A stretch of 64,000 bases of DNA. Origin: Neoechinorhynchus agilis (taxonomy: Eukaryota > Acanthocephala). Under the pieces are notes generated by a model that was not told the origin of the DNA, searched no databases, and saw only the letters and a list, made by a program, of their open reading frames with translations. Each line of letters starts with the position of its first letter. Position 1 is the first letter of the stretch. Positions 32,703-42,718 of the stretch are shown here, in pieces. The DNA lies in the NCBI GenBank assembly GCA_051530055.1, contig CM121341.1:9982001-10046000 (forward strand), in the 5' to 3' direction. A program made the position numbers and the translations under genes.

Positions 32703-35700
32703 ATGATTTTTGCGGCTTCCGTAAGAGTGAAATCGCATTGCATGGAGAGCGACGAATCCGCCGTGAGGACTATATGCATGTTAAAGCTGCTAAGCGGAAA
32801 GCAGCTTGAGAAAGCTATAAACCTCTTCACGGTAAGTGCTATTAAGTAATCTCATTTGAAATGCTACTCGATTTTCCATCCGCATGATCAAGTTTTGTTT
32901 TCGAAAATGAACACTTGGGAGAGAGGATGATCAAGCTTTCGCCATCTTTCGGCTTTAGCTCAAGAACCTACAAAGGTGCGTGGAAATCTGAAGTGTGTTA
33001 GCGACGTCCAGAACTCTCCTTCGCATTATCTGCGGAAACGCCATCCCTTTCCCTGATTCCTGAAGAAGCCGTAAGATGGTAAAGTTCGAAAATAGAGATT
33101 TTCTTTTTTTATCATTACAACAACCCGCCCAGGTGTCATTTTCGAAAACAAAACTTGGTATTAAGAGTAGTTTAATGATTCACCCAATCGTTTTTGTAGA
33201 GTAAATCCATTATCGTCGAAGACGTGGAGGAAATGGAATCTAATGAAGCTCATACGATCTATAAACTTCAGTTACGTATGGATTCTGAAGAGCTAGCGAG
33301 GACTTTAAAATGGCTGGACGGAGAAGTCCTCAAATTCTCGTTTAGTAGCAAATTCTCGAGTCAGAACGAGAAAAAGCAAGATAAGATTCAGGCCTTAAAT
33401 GATTTGTTTAAAGATATACCAATGTCGCCCTTCGCTGATGTAGACTTGCATCGGATTCGACAAGAAGGTACCGAAAAAAATTAACACTTTAGAAACTAAC
33501 CTAAAGAGGTTAGTCGATGCCGCGGAGACGCCGTGGTTCCCTATAACCTCAGCGGAAATCGATCATTGCAGTAAAAAGGTGCTTTTGTATGGAAACGATG
33601 TTCAATTTGATTACCCGGTAATTATAAAATATAACTTGAGGTTATTACTACACAAAATACAATTATTCGGTGATTTTGTATCCTACACTAAAATGGATGC
33701 GACCATTCGATTCTCCGGGTCAAGAATGAAGAGAGCATAAATGATCTTTAACGAAGCGTCTTTCAGCGTGAGGATTTCAATATTGGGGTGTTAGTCGTCC
33801 ATAGCAAAATATACCGTCATTTTTTTTACAATTGCAGGTTTCCTATTAGACTTAAATTGAAAGCTCGAATATTCTAAGTTTCTTTTAGTATACTTTTCAT
33901 TTTATGTGCTCCATTTAATGGTTTAAAATAGGGTTACGAACGTGAGGACTATCGACAAAGAAGATATTTGTTAGGACAACTGGCGATGAATTACTATCAG
34001 TAAGCGTTTTGCTTGAAATCGAAATCCCGAAGCTAAATTTTTTTAGTAAAAACCCAATTCCGAGAATTCAGTACAACAATGAAGAGTTTTCTACATGGTA
34101 CATCTCGTCTAAGACATTTAATTTTCTAAACAATATATAGGCAAATGATATCGAAAACGCTTAGTAACGCTTATCCGATTTATGCTTGTCGAGAATTCTA
34201 CACAAATTTTAACGAGCTCATAAAAAACATTGACTACGGGTAATATCAGTTAATAACAAATGCTAAAAAATAAAAAGTATAAAAATCGAAGGTCGTCAGA
34301 GATTCCACAATTGGCGGATGTTAATGAGCACGTCAAGTCAAAAACGGGATTTTCACTTCGACCAGTAGCTGGATACCTAAGCCCGAGAGACTTTCTTTAC
34401 AGTCTTGCGTTTCGAATATTTCCTTGCACTCAATATATCCGAATGTCGACGAATGTGGACTATACTCCGGAACCTGACTGCTGCCATGAGCTTCTAGGGC
34501 ATATTCCGATGCTTATAGATCAAGAATTCACCGAATTAACACAGAAAATCGGATTGGCTTCGATCGGTGCGAATGAGGAAGATATAGAAAAATTAGCAAA
34601 GGTTAGCGTCAAAGATCAAATTTTCATTTTAATATTCTAGGATTAGTTGTATTTCTTCACTTTGGAATTTGGTTTATGTGTCGAAGATGGGAAGATTAAA
34701 GCACTTGGAGCAGGGTTGCTATCTTCTCCAAAGGAGCTTCAGGTAAGATCTTGTGGGCTGGAAAGGTTGAAAATTTCGAATAATGATGGCAGTGGATAAT
34801 CTTAAGCGATAAAATGATTCAAAGTGAAGAATAACTTCAGATTACATTAGAAACACGTCGTTTATCCGCGAATTAATTGGGACACCATTCGGATAAGAAA
34901 TTTTTTAGGATAACCGAAATCAAATGTAACTTTATTGTTAAATATACATCAGAACGTCGTTTATTCGCGAATGAATTGTGGCCGGTCACCATTAGGATAC
35001 GAAATTTTTTGAGGATAACCGAAATGTTGTGTTCGTAACATGGGCGGGAAATTTGTTTTAAGAAAAGCAAATTTAGTGTAGAAAATTACATAATTTAAGC
35101 GTTATTGTTGGAAATACATCAGAACGTCGTTTATCCGCGAAATAATTCGGACCGGGCACCATTCGGATACCAGATCTTTTTGAGAATAACCGAAAACCCG
35201 ACGTAATTAGTTTATAAAGCTAGACTAATCTTATATGGCGCAACTAAAGAATTATAGATTAATTTAATTAATTTTCGGCCTAAGCGTGGGCCATCTTCAG
35301 ATATTGTTTTCGGAGGACTCGAATTTTCCTCCGAAAACAATATCTGAAGAAGGCCCATGCTTAGGCCGAAAATTAATTAAATTAATATATAGTTCTTTAG
35401 TTGCGCCAAATATTAATTTACTAATCTTATAGACTCACGTATTAAAAACTTACAAACAATACTGAAGAAGATCCGAGATAGAGGATCGAAATATTTAATT
35501 TAATTAAATTTAATTACTTTCTCCACTCGAACAAAATAATCTTATAGCAACATCAGTTGAGTGGATCAGCAATCCGGATAAAATTGACGTTCCACTGTAT
35601 TTTTAAAAAGAATTATAAGCTTAGAACTTTTATACCTCGAAATTTAACGGCACAATTTTACTCAAATTTGTTTAATTATTGCTAAAATTAATTTTTTTTT

Positions 35701-36065
35701 CAAATTTAGCACGCAGTAACTTGCAAGAATCGTCAAATTTCCATGAATCCTGAGAACATCCTCAAAGCGGAATGTATGATCACAAGTTTCCAAAATCAGT
35801 ATTTTGTAGCTAAAAGTTACGGAGAAATGATAAAAATCATCAGGTGATTCAAAGATATTTTCTCAAACGCCGAAAAAAACACAACTAAACTTCGAAAATA
35901 TTTAGCGATTTCTGCGACTCAATTTCAAAACCGTTTCAAATGACTTACGATCAGGAGACAGGATCAATCGAGATAATGAGCTGTTTACCAAGAGCAGGAA
36001 AATTGCTGAGGGATATTGAATCGGATATTGCCATTGTCTTCAACGTCCCGGAGTCAATCGTTTAG
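32703..36065 (+). CDS. tph-1: Tryptophan 5-hydroxylase (biopterin-dependent aromatic amino acid hydroxylase)
   Basis: Converts tryptophan to 5-hydroxytryptophan, the committed step to serotonin. Exons I can place are 32,703-32,831; 33,200-33,617; 33,932-33,999; 34,047-34,097; 34,141-34,239; 34,292-34,601; 34,647-34,742; 35,710-35,843; 35,906-36,065, about 487 residues. An N-terminal ACT-like regulatory region (exons 1-2) precedes the catalytic domain: [38 protein letters not shown] (iron His pair), then [10 protein letters not shown] (iron Glu). YFFT-EFGLC and the [12 protein letters not shown] stretch match tryptophan rather than phenylalanine or tyrosine hydroxylases. Exon 2 is one base out of frame between about 33,440 and 33,480 (an extra base, or a missed micro-intron). 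AATAAA lies near 36,093. The shortest introns are about 43-53 bases. A clear C-terminal oligomerisation coil is not obvious. Confidence 0.88.
34850..35610. repeat. Nested repeats in a tryptophan hydroxylase intron
   Basis: Three copies of a motif around CGTCGTTTATYCGCGAATKAATT...ACCATTCGGATA...AGGATAACCGAAA lie at about 34,855-34,920, 34,950-35,020 and 35,118-35,195. The right edge (35,575-35,610, complement CAGTGGAACGTCAATTTTATCC) resembles a pogo/Tigger-type terminal sequence after TA. Within it sits a separate fold-back element. The whole is an accumulation of non-autonomous DNA elements in the 967-bp intron 34,743-35,709. Confidence 0.55.
35233..35410. repeat. Long fold-back element with very short loop
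   Basis: The left arm (35,233-35,318: TATGGCGCAACTAAAGAATT...TTTTCGGAGGA) is complementary to the right arm (35,328-35,410: TCCTCCGAAAAC...AGTTGCGCCAAATA) with about nine bases between. Arms are some 85 bp with few mismatches. Each arm holds CTGAAGAWGGCC...GGCCGAAA. It would form a strong hairpin in the primary transcript. Confidence 0.9.
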
Positions 36066-36146
36066 AATGTCTTTAGAAACTAATGTCGCTTTAGAATAAA
36101 TGTTTGTCGTTTAATGATTCTTGAAAAATGAAACTGCTCATGATTG

Positions 36147-36271
36147 ATGTGTAGTGGCGACAAAAATTATGTAAATTTATTGAATCGATATTTCGGCCCA
36201 ATCCAGAGAATTTATCAAGAGCCAAAATATTGATTTAATAAATTTACATAATTTTTGTCGCCACTACACAA
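36147..36271. repeat. Fold-back element just after tryptophan hydroxylase
   Basis: TGTGTAGTGGCGACAAAAAT... (36,148) pairs with ...ATTTTTGTCGCCACTACACA (ending 36,270). Arms are about 50 bp and the loop about 22. It shares the AATTTATT-AATCGATATTTCGGC core with the element near 54,160. Non-coding, MITE-like. Confidence 0.9.
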
Positions 36272-36577
36272 CAAACAGTTTTATGATTCTTTAAAGCAAG
36301 GAAAAATCAAGTGTAAAAATTGAGTACTACAATTTTTGACAAAGACGATAAGAAAACCAAAATTTTATGTCCCAATGTTAAAAAATCAGCTTTTGTTTCT
36401 AGAATAGTAACATGGATGAAGTTCAAAGCGAAAACAAATTGAACTACAAATACATTTTAAAAGATCCCAATCAAATTTGTGACGTCACGAACACGGAAGA
36501 AATGTTTGATTTTAAAATTGCGATTCTCTCCTTTTTTCAAAGGCTTCTTATTTTTTAAGGTTTTTGCGTGTGAACTT
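36272..36577. other. Short intergenic spacer between convergent genes
   Basis: A 48-codon plus-strand frame (36,413-36,559, MDEVQSENKLNYKY...) begins after a good acceptor-like TTTCTAG but has no recognisable homology. It is not needed by either neighbour. I leave it unannotated as a gene. Confidence 0.3.
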
Positions 36578-37231
36578 CTAAGGCCAAATGGATTCACGTC
36601 GACCGAACTTCATGAATAGAGCACTTGAGAAAATTAGCATTAATTGCATGAAAAGTGCGATTCCGGGGCTGATGGGTTTCGTGTCTAATCAAAAAAAGAT
36701 TATTAAAGATAAAGGAGAAATGCTTACGTGGAATGGCGTACACTGCGACCATGATCCAAGCTGACGTAATGACGCAACTGAAAAGAGTAAGAAATGAAAG
36801 GAACAGCCATAGCTGTGATGCTAATTGAAGTGTTAAGCTAGAATCTGGATCACTTTAAACTTACCAACTGGTCCAAAGCAACCTTCGCTATAAATCTCAC
36901 CGCTGACTCGGTGATTAGAGACAAAGTTGACACTAAAATTGAAGATTAAAACCATGTTAAAAGCACCATTAAAACGTACGCCAACAGAGCAAGCGTGGCC
37001 ATTATTCCAATCGATAAATATGCCTTGTTGAATTCCGTCGATGTAGGATACAGTATCGCCGTATCGATTATTAGCCACCAACCAATAGAAAACTACGTCG
37101 CTCGCTAGACCGATAATCGCACCAATCAAATAACTCACCAGCACGCCGGAAAACACAGCTACCGTCTCGTTCCTCCTTATAAATGCCAATGCCGATGAAA
37201 ACATTTGCGAATCCGTACCAATGGAAAGCAT
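36578..37231 (-). CDS. Small multi-pass membrane protein, three exons
   Basis: Exons 36,865-37,231, 36,728-36,760 (33 bases) and 36,578-36,684 join in frame through GTAAGT...CAG and GTAAGC...TAG introns, giving about 168 residues. Hydrophobic segments: residues 24-52 (VAVFSGVLVSYLIGAIIGLA...VVFYWLVA), about 88-105 (FNMVLIFNFSVNFVS), a joined exon 1/2 segment (VAWIMVAVYAIP) and a last one (GIALFMQLMLIFSSALF). This suggests four spans with a Cys-containing outer loop (GHACSVGVRF..SEGCFG). Family not recognised. The tiny middle exon is inferred from splice sites and frame. Convergent with the hydroxylase gene. Confidence 0.6.
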
Positions 37232-37309
37232 TTTTTGTGGCTTTTTAATAGAAAATCAAAGTCTTAACGCGTACGAAAGAAGTCGCTGTTATGTTGTTGT
37301 TTTGCTAAA

Positions 37310-40300
37310 ACGTTTGTAGGAGTATAAAATTCAAAATATCTTCGAAATGAACTTGTGGTTGTCATAATCCAGTAATACAATTTTGTTTATTGAAATTTCA
37401 CGAATTATGATCATCAAAAGTTCATTTCGAGAATATTTTGAATGAGTCTAAAAGCCTAAGATTAAAAATATTCCCGAAATGAAATTGTGGTGATTATAAT
37501 GCCGGATATTTTCGGTAAACAAATTTTTATCCAGGATTATGATAAACACAAGTTCATTTCGATAATATTTTGATTCTATTCAATTGTTGCCGGATATTTT
37601 CGGTAAACAAATTTTTATCCAGGATTATGATAAACACAAGTTCATTTCGATAATATTTTGATTCTATTCAATTGTTCCTTCGAATGGATTTGTATTCTCA
37701 ATGGCGAATTGTAACACATTCGAGTTTTATTATTGAACTCTTCATTGCGAATCTTCAAGGCCTCATCTCGAGTGTGTAACAATTCGCCATTGAGAATAAT
37801 ATTTTGAATGAGCAAACAAAATTATTCTCGAAATAAGATTGCGGTGATCATAATTCGGGATATTTCAGTAAACAAATTTTATGATAAACAAAAGTTCATT
37901 TCGAGAATATTTTGATTCTATTCAATTGTTCCTTCGAATGGATTTGTATTCTCAATGGCGAATTGTTACACTGTAGTTTTATTATTGAAATCTTCATTGC
38001 GAATCTTCAAGGCCTCATCTCGAGTGTGTAACAATTCGCCATTGAGAATAATATTTTGAATGAGTAAACAAAATTATTCTCGAAATAAGATTGTGGTGAT
38101 CATAATTCGGGATATTTCAGTAAACAAATTTTATGATAAACAAAAGTTCATTTCGAGAATATTTTAATTCTATTCAATTGTTCCTTCGAATGGATGTGTA
38201 TTCTCAATGGCGAATTGTTACACTTCGAGTTTTATTATTGAAATCTTCATTGCGAATCTTCAAGGCCTCATCTCGAGTGTGTAACAATTCGCCATTGAGA
38301 ATAATATTTTGAATGAGTAAACAAAATTATTCTCGAAATAAGATTGTGGTGATCATAATTCGGGATATTTCAGTAAACAAATTTTATGATAAACAAAAGT
38401 TCATTTCGAGAATATTTTAATTCTATTCAATTGTTCCTTCGAATGGATGTGTATTCTCAATGGCGAATTGTTACACTGCTCGAGTTTTATTATTGAAATC
38501 TTCATTGCGAATCTTCAAGGCCTCATCTCGAGTGTGTAACAATTCGCCATTGAGAATAATATTTTGAATGAGTAAACAAAATTATTCTCGAAATAAGATT
38601 GTGGTGATCATAATTCGGGATATTTCAGTAAACAAATTTTATGATAAACAAAAGTTCATTTCGATAATATTTTAATTCTATTCAATTGTTCCTTCGAATG
38701 GATGTGTATTCTCAATGGCGAATTGTAACACATTCGAGTTTTATTATTGAAATCTTCATTGCGAATCTTCAAGGCCTCAGCTCGAGTGTGTAACAATTCG
38801 CCATTGAGAATAATATTTTGAATGAGTAAACAAAATTATTCTCGAAATAAGATTGTGGTGATCATAATTCGGGATATTTCAGTAAACAAATTTTATGATA
38901 AACAAAAGTTCATTTCGAGAATATTTTAATTCTATTCAATTGTTCCTTCGAATGGATGTGTATTCTCAATGGCGAATTGTTACACTGCTCGAGTTTTATT
39001 ATTGAAATCTTCATTGCGAATCTTCAAGGCCTCAGCTCGAGTGTGTAACAATTCGCCATTGAGAATAATATTTTGAATGAGTAAACAAAATTATTCTCGA
39101 AATAAGATTGTGGTGATCATAATTCGGGATATTTCAGTAAACAAATTTTATGATAAACAAAAGTTCATTTCGATAATATTTTAATTCTATTCAATTGTTC
39201 CTTCGAATGGATGTGTATTCTCAATGGCGATTTGTAACACATTCGAGTTTTATTATTGAAATCTTCATTGCGAATTTTCAAGGCCTCAGCTCGAGTGTGT
39301 AACAATTCACCATTGAGAATAATATTTTGAATGAGCAAACAAAATTATTCTCGAAATAAGATTGTGGTGATCATAATTCGGGATATTTCAGTAAGCAAAT
39401 TTTATGATAAACAAAAATTCATTTCGAGAATATTTTGATTCTATTCAATTGTTCCTTCGAATGGATGTGTATTCTCAATGGCGAATTGTTACACTGCTCG
39501 AGTTTTATTATTGAACTCTTCATTGCGAATCTTCAAGGCCTCAGCTCGAGTGTGTAACAATAAACCATTGAGAATAATATTTTTAATGAGCAAACAAAAT
39601 TATTCTCGAAATAAATGTGATCTATTGGATATTTCAGTAAACAAAATTATTCTCGAAATAAGATTGCGGTGATCATAATTCGGGATATTTCAGTAAACAA
39701 ATTTTATGATAAACAAAAGTTCATTTCGAAAATATTTTAATTCTATTCAATTGTTCCTTCGAATGGATGTGTATTCTCAATGGCGAATTGTTACACTGCT
39801 CGAGTTTTATTATTGAAATCTTCATTGCGAATCTTCAAGGCCTCAGCACGAGTGCGTAACAATTCGCCATTGAGAATAATATTTTGAATGAGCAAACAAA
39901 ATTATTCTCGAAATAAGATTGTGGTGATCATAATTCGGGATATTTCAGTATACAAATTTTATGATAAACAAAAGTTCATTTCGAGAATATTTTAATTCTA
40001 TTCAATTGTTCCTTCGAATGGATGTGTATTCTGAATGGCGAATTGTAACACATTCGAGTTTTATTATTGAAATCTTCATTGCGAATCTTCAAGGCCTCAA
40101 CTCGAGTGCGTAACAATTCGCCATTGAGAATAATATTTTGAATGAGTAAACAAAATTATTCTCGAAATAAGATTGTGGTGATCATAATTCGGGATATTTC
40201 AGTATACAAATTTTATCATAAACAAAAGTTCATTTCGAGAATATTTTGATTCTATTCAATTGTTCCTTCGAATGGATGTGTATTCTGAATGGCGAATTGT

Positions 40301-42090
40301 AACACATTCGAGTTTTATTATTGAAATCTTCATTGCGAATCTTCAAGGCCTCAACTCGAGTGCGTAACAATTCGCCATTGAGAATAATATTTTGAATGAG
40401 TAAACAAAATTATTCTCGAAATAAGACTGTGGTGATCATAATTCGGGATATTTCAGTAAACAAAATTATTCTCGAAATAAGATTGTGGTGATCATAATTC
40501 GGGATATTTCAGTAAACAAATTTTATGATAAACACAAGTTCATTTCGAGAATATTTTAATTCTATTCAATTGTTCCTTCGAATGGATGTGTATTCTCAAT
40601 GGCGAATTGTTACACTGCTCGAGTTTTATTATTGAACTCTTCATTGCGAATCTTCAAGGCCTCAGCTCGAGTGTGTAACAATTCGCCATTGAGAATAATA
40701 TTTTGAATGAGTAAACAAAATTATTCTCGAAATAAGATTGTGGTGATCATAATTCGGGATATTTCAGTAAACAAATTTTATGATAAACAAAAGTTCATTT
40801 CGATAATATTTTAATTCTATTCAATTGTTCCTTCGAATGGATGTGTATTCTCAATGGCGATTTGTAACACATTCGAGTTTTATTATTGAAATCTTCATTG
40901 CGAATCTTCAAGGCCTCAACTCGAGTGTGTAACAATTCGCCATTGAGAATAATATTTTGAATGAGTAAACAAAATTATTCTCGAAATAAGATTGTGGTGA
41001 TCATAATTCGGGATATTTCAGTAAACAAATTTTATGATAAACAAAAGTTCATTTCGAGAATATTTTAGTTCTATTCAATTGTTCCTTCGAATGGATGTGT
41101 ATTCTCAATGGCGAATTGTAACACATTCGAGTTTTATTATTGAACTCTTCATTGCGAATCTTCAAGGCCTCAGCTCGAGTGTGTAACAATTCACCATCGA
41201 GAATAATATTTTGAATGAGCAAACAAAATTATTCTCGAAATAAGATTGCGGTGATCATAATTCGGGATATTTCAGTAAACGAATTTTATGATAAACAAAA
41301 GTTCATTTCGAGAATATTTTAATTCTATTCAATTGTTCCTTCGAATGGATGTGTATTCTCAATGGCGATTTGTAACACATTCGAGTTTTATTATTCAATT
41401 CTTCATTGCGGATTTTCAAGGCCTCAACTCGAGTTCGCAACAATTCGCCATTGAGAATAATATTTTGAATGAGTAAACAAAATTATTCTCGAAATAAGAT
41501 TGTGGTGATCATAATTCGGGATATTTCAGTAAACAAATTTTATGATAAACACAAATTCATTTCGAGAATATTTTAATTCTATTCAATTGTTCCTTCGAAT
41601 GAATGTGTATTCTCAATGGCGAATTGTTACACTGCTCGAGTTTTATTATTGAAATCTTCATTGCGAATCTTCAATGCCTCAGCTCGAGTGTGTAACAATT
41701 CGCCATTGAGAATAATATTTTGAATGAGTAAACAAAATTATTCTCGAAATAAGATTGTGGTGATCATAATTCTTGATATTTCAGTAAACAAATTTTATGA
41801 TAAACACAAATTCATTTCGACAATATTTTTAATGAGTCTAAAATATGAAATATTCCAGAAATTTATTTGTGGAGATCATAATGCCAGATATTTGAGTGGA
41901 ATATTTATATCTTCTATTATGATCATCAAAAGTTCATTTCGAGAATATTTTGAACGAGTCCAAAAGCCTAAGATCAAAAATATTTCCGAAATGAATTTGA
42001 TGTGATTATAATGCCGGATATTTTCGGTAAACAAATTTTTGTCCAGGATTATGATAAAAAAGTTTATTTCGATAATATTTTGAATATGTC
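37310..42090. repeat. Satellite array, about 16 units of ~253 bp, each with two inverted repeats
   Basis: The landmark CCTTCGAATGGATGTGTATT recurs at about 37,930, 38,181, 38,435, 38,690, 38,945, 39,199 and so on to 41,590. Each unit contains TTCTCAATGGCGAATTGT... paired with its complement ACAATTCGCCATTGAGAA about 60 bases on. It also contains TTCTCGAAATAAGATTGTG...TATGATAAACAAAAGTTCATTTCGAGAA, another inverted pair. Flanks (37,310-37,560 and 41,815-42,090) hold older variants of the second pair that match each other. Internal units are highly similar. Short frames inside are chance. Confidence 0.95.
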
Positions 42091-42718
42091 AATTTTATGT
42101 TTTTTAGAACATTTTTTCCTCGGCCTATTTTCATTTTAAGCATACATCGGTTTGACTGTAGCCGAAAAAGTCAAAAACGCTGAATCAATGGAACCGGTTT
42201 ACCGGCAAACATTAAAGAGTTAATTTAAGGCTAACAGTAAAAGGAAATGGAATGAACCTAACTGGAAAACTAATTTTTTTAGATGGAACTTTTTATTCTA
42301 TGAACGTGATTGAAAAATCGCCAGCTTCATGTATGATTCAGATGTGTGTGTGTGTGTGTTTTTATCTTGTTGTGTACCAACAGCTCTACTTGAATCGATT
42401 TTCTTTTATGATGCTACTGAATAAAAGTCTTAAATGCTCTTAGATCAAATCGAGATGTGAGGTAAGAAACATCGCATCGTTTCCTAAGAAACACTAACCT
42501 GTTGAATCCAAGCCGAATGTTGACAATCACTACGAATCCAAAATTTAGTTGATGTTTTCATACCGTTGATTATCACACTAGTTTAGGCATTAGTCGGTTG
42601 TTAGCGCATCTTCCCAAAGCCATTTAAGGATCTCTTCGATGTACAAAGACTAAAGTAATCCATATCCGAGAAGACTTTCCACTCTTCGAGTTTTTATTGT
42701 GAACACCACCAAGCCTAA
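42091..42718. other. Upstream flank of the forkhead gene with a short (GT)n tract
   Basis: AT-rich DNA with a (TG/GT) run at about 42,341-42,359. The 63-codon frame at 42,252 has no recognisable domain. The promoter of the forkhead gene must lie here, but no element can be named. Confidence 0.4.

Noticed and set aside
32694-32703. TATAAATAG directly before the first hydroxylase ATG as a TATA box
   Set aside because: It lies only a few bases from the start codon, leaving no room for a transcription start.
36413-36559. 48-codon frame MDEVQSENKLNYKY... after the hydroxylase gene
   Set aside because: The hydroxylase already ends in a conserved C-terminal exon at 36,065, and this frame has no match or partner exon.
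39478-42005. Short plus-strand frames in the satellite (39,478; 41,288; 41,724)
   Set aside because: They arise from chance open stretches of the repeat unit and change from unit to unit.
37310-42090. Regularly spaced palindromic repeats resembling a CRISPR array
   Set aside because: Units are ~253 bp and nearly identical throughout with no unique spacers, and the context is an intron-rich animal genome. It is a satellite.
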